A stretch of DNA of 64,000 bases from Clostridia bacterium (GTDB taxonomy: Bacteria > Bacillota > Clostridia > Christensenellales > Aristaeellaceae), in NCBI GenBank assembly GCA_017508975.1, contig JAFWQU010000008.1:1-64000 (forward strand). The letters run 5' to 3'. The notes under the pieces are model-generated. The model was given only the letters and a program-made list of their open reading frames with translations. It did no database searches and was not told the DNA's origin. A program made the position numbers and the translations under genes. This document shows, in pieces, positions 7,970 through 15,779 of this stretch; the stretch's first letter is position 1, and every line of letters begins with the position of its first letter.

Positions 7970-8178
7970 AATATCTCTTCACCTGGTGGATAACCTCTAG
8001 ATAGCCCTTTTATCCCCTGGAACATCTATTCCCGGCTCCATCAAAAAACGCATGAATCATATCGAATACAGGAGGCTGTACTAAAATGGCACTAAATGCA
8101 ATGCTTTGCAGATCACCACCCAACCGGCACTGTTTCAACCATTCGTTTTCTTACAACAAACAGAGAGGTGATTATCAC

Positions 8179-8478
8179 ATGCTCGATTTCGTCAACGGAT
8201 ATTTTATTGGCACCTATGAGGACATGAAGCGGTATATCAATGCCGAGAATCAATGGGATCAGCGCACCCGCTGGAGCATGAACAAGTTCTTCGTGGAAGA
8301 AGGATTGATGAAAGACATGCTGCGGGAGCTGATAAATGATCCAGATCTTGATTGCAATGCCGCGGAAGAATGGTTTCTGAATATGCCCCGTAATTTCAGG
8401 GCAGTGGCCTATGAAGACTACATTCTCCGGCACAACATGGTCGACAGGTACAGTTCCTGGTGTGAGCGGTTCTTGTGA
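8179..8478 (+). CDS. Hypothetical protein of the integrative element (99 residues)
   Basis: ATG 8179 has GAGGTG 8 nt upstream and gives a 99-residue acidic, aromatic-rich protein (MLDFVNGYFIGTYEDMKRY...). An in-frame ATG at 8086 also has AGGAGG, 10 nt upstream, and would add 31 residues rich in Cys, His and Asn. That extension looks less protein-like, so I prefer the shorter form. There is no signal peptide, membrane segment or known motif. It sits between the AT-rich block and R4, in the same orientation as the other genes of the element. Function unknown. Confidence 0.5.
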   Translation: MLDFVNGYFIGTYEDMKRYINAENQWDQRTRWSMNKFFVEEGLMKDMLRELINDPDLDCNAAEEWFLNMPRNFRAVAYEDYILRHNMVDRYSSWCERFL

Positions 8479-8491
8479 TGTTTCTGCCAGG

Positions 8492-8537
8492 GCCTGCCGC
8501 CCTCCAATAAAGCGGCAGGCTCTGCTTATCTGTTTTT
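8492..8537 (+). terminator. Probable terminator
   Basis: GCCTGCCGC (8492-8500) pairs exactly with GCGGCAGGC (8512-8520). A TTTTT run follows only about 12 nt later, so termination may be weak. Confidence 0.45.
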
Positions 8538-8544
8538 GAGCCCA

Positions 8545-8664
8545 TTTTCTCCACCAATAGACCTTCCGGAACCCTTGATTCATGCGGGTTTCCGGAAGGT
8601 GTTTTTGATGGGGTGGCATCAATGTCCATCTGCCTCAAAAATGAATTTCTATTGGTGGAGAAAA
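8545..8664 (+). repeat. R4: 120-bp structured inverted-repeat element, copy 4 of 4
   Basis: Perfect 16-bp termini at 8545-8560 and 8649-8664. Here the second arm is almost fully paired: ACCTTCCGGAACCC (8561-8574) against GGGTTTCCGGAAGGT (8586-8600). The third arm pairs TTTTTGA with TCAAAAA and GTGG with CCATC. It begins 67 bp after the stop of the 8179 gene and about 300 bp before the integrase. Confidence 0.9.
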
Positions 8665-8711
8665 TCTGCTTCTCTTTCGCGTGCGAAGCCCCGGATACTC
8701 TGGGTTTTCAT

Positions 8712-8731
8712 CGGGCTTTGCCCGCTTTTTC
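8712..8731 (+). terminator. Rho-independent terminator
   Basis: CGGGC-TTT-GCCCG followed by CTTTTTCT lies between R4 and the integrase gene. The rest of 8665-8963 holds no gene that I can support. Confidence 0.6.
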
Positions 8732-8963
8732 TGTTTTGTGCGGCAATCACAAAATCAGAAAGCCGCATAAATGCTTGGTTTCTTGAACAACGCAAGCAAA
8801 AGAACGCATTTTTGAAACACGCGTGTCCGGAGCTGATCACTTTAGCGAATGAAAGTGTTATATCGGGTTTTCCGCCTGTTTTGATATGGTTTTCAGCCCG
8901 TTTGTGGGATGTTTTCGACAATACGGAACACACTGTTCAGAATAAGATATAGGAGGCGACTCT

Positions 8964-10238
8964 ATGAATCAGACCACTATTCATCCCTTTGAGCCCTGCA
9001 TTGACTCGAATAGCAACAAGCTGTACAATGAAAAGGGAGCGGATCAGTTTGCCGCGGAACTCGTCAATCTGATGATGAAGGCTGTGGCCAACCCCTGCTC
9101 CAACCTTGAAAACTGCAGTCATGTGTGCGGCGATGTATCTTCCGAGGAGGAAGAACGAATGCCGCGTACCAAGAATACGATTCTATCGAACATGAACCAG
9201 ACAGCAAACACCGATCCTCATCTGCTCAACATGCTCCGCAGCCTGTTAATGGAGCAGAACACTCCGTGTGTACCGACGAAGGTGAAGAAAACACCTTCTT
9301 TCAGCGAATACGCGGAGACCTGGCTGGAACTGTACAAGCGTCCCAAGCTCAAGCCGACCACCTTGCTGTGCATCGAGGGCTATCTGCGCAATCATCTGCT
9401 GCCCTTCTTTGGCGAGATGCATGTGGACGAGATTACAACCCCTGATATTCAGCGCTTTCTCAACGCGAAAAGCCATCTGAGCCGCAAAACGCTCAGCGAT
9501 ATGCTGATGTGGCTGTCCCAGATTCTGGACTATGCACGTGAAGACGGTTATCTGATGCAGAATCCAGCCACGAGCCGTCACCTCAGCATATCTTCCACAA
9601 AGCAGACAGTGCGGAAAGCGCTCAATGAGGCCGATCTGATGGACGTTATCTCCAACCTGGACCGGCTGCGGCCGCATGATCGTCTGCTGATTGCCCTGGC
9701 GCTTTTCACGGGGAGCCGGCGCGGTGAACTCATGGGTTTGAAGTATTCGGACATCGACGACCAGCAGGGCGTCATCCACATTCGGCGCAACATCATATAT
9801 CCGGGCCAGAACCGTCCGCTGATCTCCACACCCAAGAGCAAAGCCGGTTTCAGGGATATTCCGATCCTGAGTCATCTGAAGCCGTATCTGCCCGAGCGGC
9901 GTGACGACGCTTTCATCTTCTGCTCCGAGTACAGTGAGCAGAAGCCCTACAGCAATCAGCAGATCCACAATACCATGAACCGGATCAGCTCGACCATTAA
10001 TCTCCATGGTGCCACGCTGCACTGTCTGCGCCACACCTTCGTCACGGAGGCAATTGCCAGCGGCATGGATATCAAATCCATCGCCACGATTGCCGGGCAT
10101 GCGAGTACAAAAATGACCTTTGACCGCTACGCGCATCCCCAGAAGGAGCAAATTTTTCGGGCCTGTTCTTCCATGGACAGCTATCTGAAAACGCTCGGAA
10201 ATAACGCGGAATTATTGAACCCCGTAAAACCCGCATGA
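8964..10238 (+). CDS. int: Tyrosine recombinase / integrase
   Basis: This site-specific recombinase of the phage integrase family should excise and integrate the element. All active-site residues are visible: R252 (GSRRGE), K291 or K293 (TPKSKAG), H353 and R356 (HCLRH), H379 (AGHAS) and nucleophile Y389 (FDRYAHP). An N-terminal core-binding domain spans about 110-200 (FSEYAETWLELYK). The ATG at 8964 has AGGAGG 7 nt upstream. A second strong start, GAGGAGGAAG before ATG 9159, would remove 65 residues and give the more usual size of about 359. The 3' end faces two tRNA genes 115 bp away, a common attachment context. No repeat of the tRNA 3' end is found elsewhere in the window. Confidence 0.95.
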   Translation: MNQTTIHPFEPCIDSNSNKLYNEKGADQFAAELVNLMMKAVANPCSNLENCSHVCGDVSSEEEERMPRTKNTILSNMNQTANTDPHLLNMLRSLLMEQNTPCVPTKVKKTPSFSEYAETWLELYKRPKLKPTTLLCIEGYLRNHLLPFFGEMHVDEITTPDIQRFLNAKSHLSRKTLSDMLMWLSQILDYAREDGYLMQNPATSRHLSISSTKQTVRKALNEADLMDVISNLDRLRPHDRLLIALALFTGSRRGELMGLKYSDIDDQQGVIHIRRNIIYPGQNRPLISTPKSKAGFRDIPILSHLKPYLPERRDDAFIFCSEYSEQKPYSNQQIHNTMNRISSTINLHGATLHCLRHTFVTEAIASGMDIKSIATIAGHASTKMTFDRYAHPQKEQIFRACSSMDSYLKTLGNNAELLNPVKPA

Positions 10239-10310
10239 AATCTTGGTTTTCGTTGATTTTCGGTACATTGTATACAGAGTTGCTAGAATTTTCCAGTATA
10301 AATTCATAAA

Positions 10311-10350
10311 GAAAAAAATCCTTGCAAACCCGCAATTTGCAAGGATTTCT
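10311..10350 (-). terminator. Terminator of the tRNA transcript
   Basis: AAATCCTTGCAAA pairs with its complement across a short CCCGC-containing loop. On the minus strand the hairpin is followed by TTTTTTT, ending transcription of the two tRNA genes. Confidence 0.85.
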
Positions 10351-10354
10351 ACTG

Positions 10355-10428
10355 TGGCTCTGATTGGACTCGAACCAATGACACTCCGGGTATGAACCGA
10401 ATGCTCTAGCCAGCTGAGCTACAGAGCC
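10355..10428 (-). tRNA. tRNA-Met (CAT), elongator type
   Basis: The acceptor stem GGCTCTG pairs with CAGAGCC. D-arm GCTCAGCTGGCTAGAGC, anticodon stem TTCGG/CCGGA with loop TTCATAC (anticodon CAT), and a standard GGTTCGAGTCC T-arm are all present. The CCA end is not encoded. A CAT anticodon could also be tRNA-Ile2 if the C is lysidinylated. Confidence 0.9.
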
Positions 10429-10433
10429 AGAAG

Positions 10434-10507
<74 letters not shown>

Positions 10508-10658
10508 TCACGCCATCTTCCGACGGCAAGGGTTATATTACATCATACCCGGCGTTTTGTCAAGGGCTTTTTGATGTTTGACCGCATCCGCGATTTATTG
10601 TATACTGGGCCGGATGATTCTGTTGTTTCCAGTCAAACGAATGGAATGACAGCAAGGA

Positions 10659-10890
10659 GATTTCGCGCCTGCGGGCGCGGCCAGGTCCGCAGCCGGACTG
10701 GCGGCTTTCCGATCGCCCTGGACCTTCGGAATGCACCCCTTGGGAGAGGTCGATGCCGCAGCAAAGAATATCGGAAAGAGCATCCTTCCGTTATCTGATT
10801 TCATGAAAAACCACAAACACACCAGCGGTATGTGTCCGAAGGTCCAGGGCGATCGGAAAGCCCTGGTCGCGGCCCGCAGGCTGCGAAATC
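10659..10890. repeat. Dispersed two-hairpin element, copies A (+) and B (-) as an inverted pair
   Basis: Copy A (10659-10729) has the core GATTTCGCGCC-TGCG-GGCGCG followed by hairpin II and ACCTTCGG. Its second hairpin carries an extra inserted stem (GTCCGCAGCCGGAC). Copy B (10836-10890) is the reverse complement, of the short form. About 105 bp separate them, so the whole 232 bp could fold as one large palindrome. It fills the 10.5-10.96 kb gap, which has no gene. Confidence 0.85.
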
Positions 10891-10963
10891 TCTTTATTGA
10901 CAATCAGCATTCCAAGCTGAAATCAGCATTTCTTATAAGCACAGTATTTGAAAGGATGATTGG

Positions 10964-12370
10964 ATGAAGAGGCTTCATATGGGGCCTGCGCACTGTGCGC
11001 TGGACCTTGGGGACGGGAGCGAGCGCGGGGAGTATGTGAATCAAGACTATATCCTGCACAAGCTGGGGCGGCCCCACCGCGCGGTGAACATCATGTACAC
11101 CTACTACCCACATGATAAGGAGTGGCCCGCCCGCATCTCCGAGGCGTGGAAGGACCGGAACGTGTCCTTCGCCTGGGATTATCCCTACGACGACTATTTC
11201 CCCTACGACGTGAACGGCCAGCCCTTTGAGCAGATGAAGGACATCCGCCGGCACGGGCAGGACGTGCTGCTGACGCTGACGATCGACTGCGGACTCTCCG
11301 ACGGGGAGCTGCGGACAGTCGCGCGGCAGCTGCGCCCCTTCGGCCGGATGATGATCCGCATCAACCACGAGTGCTGCGGCACCTGGTTCCAGCACAACAA
11401 GCGCTATACCTATGCGCAGGTCGGCGCGTTCTTCGTGCGCTTCGCCGAAATTCTCCGCGAGGAGGCGCCGAACGTCCGGATCATCTTCTGCGGCGGCTGG
11501 GGGCTGCCGGAGGGACCCGTGGAGCAGGAGGAGGCCTTCCGCGACTGCTACGCCGCGGCGGATCTCTGGAGCTGCGACACCTATCCCGCGCTGCACTACG
11601 GCTGGCCCTACGATATCGCCGAGCCGGGCGGCGGGAAATACAAGGCGGACTCCGTCGGCATGCTCGTGGAGCAGTTTATCCGCACCCACAGGCGCGCCTG
11701 TGAGCTGGCCGGCACGTGCAAGCCCATGATCACCGCGGAGTTCAACACCGACGGCGACGTCACCGGCCCGCGCATGCAGGGCGATTCTGTGGTGCGCTTT
11801 GCCCACTACTGGCGCGACCGCCGGGTGGACTGGTTCCGCTCCATCAGTCTGTACCAGTTCCGCGACCGCGGCCGCCTGGGGCTGGAGTGCGAGGATCCCA
11901 ACAACCCTGCCGTGGGCATCGAGCAGCCGCTCCTGGCGCAGTACCGGGACGAGATTCTCTATGACCCGTGGTTCATGCCGGAGATGACCGAAGCCGAGGA
12001 GCTCTCCTTCCCCGCCCCAATGCGCTGGGGCGGCGCGGAGGACGCGGACGGCGTGGCGATCCCGATCGCCTTCGAGGGCAATCCGGAGTTCTGCGAGATG
12101 ACCGTCGAACAGCCCATCGGCCTGATGGCGGAGCTGAACGGCCGCTGGTTCTACAAGGCGCCGGGCACCCGGACCGTCGATCTGATGAGCGCGTTTTTCG
12201 ACAAACCGCTGGACGGCCCGAAAACGCTGACCCTGCGGCTCTTCGCGCCGCCCGCCGACGGCGTGAACCCGGACGACGGCAGCGCGGACTGGCTGACCGA
12301 CTACCGCGCCACGCTGCTCCGGGCGCCGGAGATGCGGATCCGCTACGAGGTACCGGGCGTGGTCGGCTGA
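10964..12370 (+). CDS. GH26-like (clan A) glycoside hydrolase
   Basis: 468 residues without a signal peptide. E136 lies in RINHECCG after a strand (MMIRI), and E259 lies in ITAEFN. These match the acid/base and nucleophile positions of clan GH-A enzymes, and the R-x-N-H-E motif is closest to GH26. The barrel ends near residue 340. A C-terminal region of about 110 residues is beta-rich and may bind carbohydrate. Lack of an export signal suggests an intracellular oligosaccharide substrate; the substrate is not predictable. It converges on the btu operon, with only 1 bp between the stop codons. It could instead belong to a neighbouring clan-A family. Confidence 0.65.
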   Translation: MKRLHMGPAHCALDLGDGSERGEYVNQDYILHKLGRPHRAVNIMYTYYPHDKEWPARISEAWKDRNVSFAWDYPYDDYFPYDVNGQPFEQMKDIRRHGQDVLLTLTIDCGLSDGELRTVARQLRPFGRMMIRINHECCGTWFQHNKRYTYAQVGAFFVRFAEILREEAPNVRIIFCGGWGLPEGPVEQEEAFRDCYAAADLWSCDTYPALHYGWPYDIAEPGGGKYKADSVGMLVEQFIRTHRRACELAGTCKPMITAEFNTDGDVTGPRMQGDSVVRFAHYWRDRRVDWFRSISLYQFRDRGRLGLECEDPNNPAVGIEQPLLAQYRDEILYDPWFMPEMTEAEELSFPAPMRWGGAEDADGVAIPIAFEGNPEFCEMTVEQPIGLMAELNGRWFYKAPGTRTVDLMSAFFDKPLDGPKTLTLRLFAPPADGVNPDDGSADWLTDYRATLLRAPEMRIRYEVPGVVG

Positions 12371-12371
12371 C

Positions 12372-13181
<810 letters not shown>

Positions 13182-13191
13182 GAATATGCCA

Positions 13192-14229
13192 TTATGGACG
13201 ACGATTTCTGCTGCGGTAGAAGATGACCACGAAGACCACCGCGCCGATCAGCGAGGTGACCACGCCGATCGGCAGCTGCCGCGCCCCCAGCAGTGTTCTG
13301 GAGAGGAGGTCCGCCAGCAGCAGAAAGATTGCGCCGAAATAGAGAGAGGCGGGCAGCAGCCGTTTGTGGTTCGGGCCCGCCAGCATCCGCGCGATATGGG
13401 GGATCACCAGGCCGACAAAGCCGATGGTGCCTCCGATGGACACGCACACGCCGATGAGAACCGAGACGGCGATCAGTACCGTCAGCTTGACCCGACGGAC
13501 GGGCACGCCCACATGCCGGGCGGTATCCTCCCCCAGCGCGAAGGCGTTCAGTTCCCGCTGCCGGCTCAGCAGCACCGCGCCGCAGACCGCCAGCGCTCCC
13601 AGCAGAATCAGCGCGTAGGAATAGTTGCTGCCCGCGAGGGAGCCCATCGTCCAGAAGGTGATGGATTTGATTTTCTCGCCGGAGAAGGTGATCACCAAGC
13701 TCATCAGCGCCGAGGCGAACATGGAGAAGATCATCCCGATGAGGATGATCGAGTGCGTGGAAAAAGACCGGTCCAGCGCGTACGCCAGCGCCAGGATCAG
13801 CAGCAGGGAGCCGAACGCGAACAGCATCGCCATCCCCATGGTGGCCGCGAAGGGCAGGCCGGGCACACTGACGCTGAAGGCCATAGCGATTACCGCGCCC
13901 AGCGATGCGCCGGTGGAGACGCCCAGAGTGGAGCCGTCCGCCAGCGGATTGCGCAGCAGCCCCTGCATCGCCGCACCGCACAGCGACAGCGAGGCGCCGC
14001 TCAGGGCCGCGCAGAGCGCGCGCTGGATACGGCGGGAGAGAATCGCCGCGACCGTGCGGGAAGGTACCTTCGCTCCCCGCAGCATATTCCACAGGGTATT
14101 GGCCATGTCCCTGAAGGCCAGGGGCTCGCTGCCCAGCAGCACGCAGAGCGAGAAAGTCAGCGCCAGCGCCAGGAGACAGATCAGGTGGTCCCCGGCGGTG
14201 AAGGCGCTCCGGTTGGTTGTGTTTCGCAT
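13192..14229 (-). CDS. btuC: Vitamin B12 ABC importer, permease BtuC
   Basis: 345 residues of the FecCD/BtuC family with about ten membrane helices. Family motifs seen are GAAMQGLLRNPLADGSTLG near the N-terminal third and GTIGFVGLVIPHIAR near residue 270, the coupling region for the ATPase. It lies 50 bp after btuF and 10 bp before btuD in one operon. Two copies would assemble with two BtuD. Confidence 0.92.
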   Translation of the reverse strand: MRNTTNRSAFTAGDHLICLLALALTFSLCVLLGSEPLAFRDMANTLWNMLRGAKVPSRTVAAILSRRIQRALCAALSGASLSLCGAAMQGLLRNPLADGSTLGVSTGASLGAVIAMAFSVSVPGLPFAATMGMAMLFAFGSLLLILALAYALDRSFSTHSIILIGMIFSMFASALMSLVITFSGEKIKSITFWTMGSLAGSNYSYALILLGALAVCGAVLLSRQRELNAFALGEDTARHVGVPVRRVKLTVLIAVSVLIGVCVSIGGTIGFVGLVIPHIARMLAGPNHKRLLPASLYFGAIFLLLADLLSRTLLGARQLPIGVVTSLIGAVVFVVIFYRSRNRRP

Positions 14230-14279
14230 ATCCGTTCAAAGTCGGGGAGGGGCCGCTGCCGGCCCGCTCCCCTTGTTTT

Positions 14280-15197
14280 TTACGCGGCGGGCACTTCCTC
14301 CGCCGGACGGTTCACAAACTCATACAGGGCGTACGCCGCGTCCAGCAGCCGGGGACCCGGCCGGGTGATCGCGTCCCCGTCGGCGTTGAAGATGCCGCCG
14401 TTGCGCACGGCGCTCAGGCCGTCCCAGCCGTCACGGCTCCGGATCTCCTCCTCCGGGGTGGGACCTTCGCCATAATACATGAGCGTGGTGACGATGTAAT
14501 CCGGATCGCGGACCAGCACCTGCTCCTCCGACACCTCCACCCAGCCCGTCAGGTCGGCGAAAATGTTGGTCATGCCGCAGATTTCGGCGATCTCATCCAT
14601 GAAGGTATCCTTGCCGGCGGCCCACAAGCCCCACTGCAGGGGGGATACCTCGAAATAGATGGTCTTGCCGGTGTTTCCAGCCTTCGCGGCGATGTCCGCA
14701 AAACCGGCCTGCATCCCGGTCACCATCTCCTCCGCTTCCGCGTCCTTGCCCATCAGCGCGCCGATCAGGCGGATCGCCGTGTAGACGCCCTCGATGTTCT
14801 GCGCGTCGCTGACGACCACGCGGATGCCCGCCTGTTCCAGCGCCTCCACCTGCTCCACCGTCTGGGCCATGGTGCTCATCAGCACCACCTGGGGCTCCAG
14901 CGCGATGATCTGCTCCAGGTTGGTCTCGTAGCCGGACTGGACCGATGGCTTCTCCAGCACGGAGGCCGGATAGTTGCAGTACTCGCCCCGGCCCACCAGC
15001 GCGTCCTCGCAGCCCAGCGCGCAGAGGATCTCGCAGTCCGCGGCGGTCAGGGCCACGATCCGGGTGGCGGGCTCGGCCAGGGTGATCTCCCGGCCCATCA
15101 TGTCCGTCACGGTGACCGCGGGGGTCTCCGCCAGGACCGGCGCCGAAGCCAGCAGCATCAGCAGCGCCAGGAACAGGGAAAGGAATCTCTTGGACAT
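14280..15197 (-). CDS. btuF: Vitamin B12-binding protein BtuF-like
   Basis: Periplasmic_binding_2 type, 305 residues. A signal peptide spans 1-23 (hydrophobic core LFLALLMLLASA, ending VLA-ET). The motif TVTDMMGREITLAEP opens the mature protein, and RIVALTAADCEILCALG follows as in this family. No lipobox cysteine is present, which is unusual for an importer binding protein in a Gram-positive type cell. It is first gene after the cobalamin riboswitch; GGAGGG precedes the ATG. Anchoring is unexplained. Confidence 0.88.
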   Translation of the reverse strand: MSKRFLSLFLALLMLLASAPVLAETPAVTVTDMMGREITLAEPATRIVALTAADCEILCALGCEDALVGRGEYCNYPASVLEKPSVQSGYETNLEQIIALEPQVVLMSTMAQTVEQVEALEQAGIRVVVSDAQNIEGVYTAIRLIGALMGKDAEAEEMVTGMQAGFADIAAKAGNTGKTIYFEVSPLQWGLWAAGKDTFMDEIAEICGMTNIFADLTGWVEVSEEQVLVRDPDYIVTTLMYYGEGPTPEEEIRSRDGWDGLSAVRNGGIFNADGDAITRPGPRLLDAAYALYEFVNRPAEEVPAA

Positions 15198-15347
15198 AGC
15201 ATGTCCCTCCTCAAAAAATGATCAAATGAATCAGCGGGAGGGGCTTTTCAACCAAAAAGCGTCCCTCCCTGAGGAACGCCAACCGGGCCCTGCGGCCGCG
15301 CCGCAAGACCTGACAGCAACTCCCAGCCCCAGGGGAATGATAATTCA

Positions 15348-15526
15348 CGGTGTAAACAAGTCTCCCGGCTTGGCCTCATCCTACTGGCGCACCTTCCCGC
15401 TTTCGCAGTGGTTTCTGACGCGCCCTCGTCCGCTTCACGGTTACTGGGATAGCCCGGAACTCTCATCCGATTCCTATGACGCCGCCCCGGAGGGCCGCGC
15501 CGCGCATCGCTGCGCAGATACACCGG
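15348..15526 (-). promoter_or_regulatory. Cobalamin riboswitch controlling btuFCD
   Basis: Read on the minus strand, stem P1 is formed by CCGGTGTA (15526-15519) and TACACCG (15354-15348). Conserved stretches are present in order: CCACTG with GCGGGAAGG, then AGGATGAGGCCAAGCCGGGAGAC, a close match to the B12 box consensus. The downstream part (15347-15198) has a GGGAGGG/CCCTCCC hairpin just ahead of the btuF ribosome binding site, so control of translation or transcription is possible. Confidence 0.88.
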
Positions 15527-15546
15527 CTATTCATTTGTCAGCAGCA

Positions 15547-15575
15547 TTATAGCCGACAAAAAACCCGCCGTCAAT
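15547..15575 (-). promoter_or_regulatory. Promoter of the riboswitch-btuFCD transcript
   Basis: TTGACG (15575-15570), 17-bp spacer, perfect TATAAT (15552-15547). The -35 box lies in the loop of an ACCCGCCG/CGGCGGGT hairpin that runs into TTTTTT on the same strand, so promoter and a terminator-like structure overlap. Confidence 0.8.
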
Positions 15576-15779
15576 CCGGGGATGGGCGGCGGGTGTGGTA
15601 GTGATTCTGGTTTGTGAACGGGAAGCTCAGCAGGGGCATGGGCTGCGGGTATGCTCTGCTTTTACTATTTGTCATGTTTACCGGGGAACAATAATTTCTC
15701 AGAGAATCAGAAGGATTCCAGCATGGATCCGTCGAAAGAAACAAGTTGGATGTTTATGACTGTTTTCGAGGTGGGCAAA

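Noticed and set aside
2858..8664. R1-R4 as a CRISPR array
   Set aside because: Units are 119 bp, 0.9-3.1 kb apart and have genes between them; there are no short spacers and no cas genes.
2858..8664. R1-R4 as classical integron attC sites
   Set aside because: The GTTRRRY/RYYYAAC core sites are absent and the recombinase is downstream in the same orientation. A cassette-like role is kept only as a hypothesis.
2858..8664. R1-R4 as hammerhead ribozymes
   Set aside because: No CTGATGA...GAAA core is present in any copy on the plus strand.
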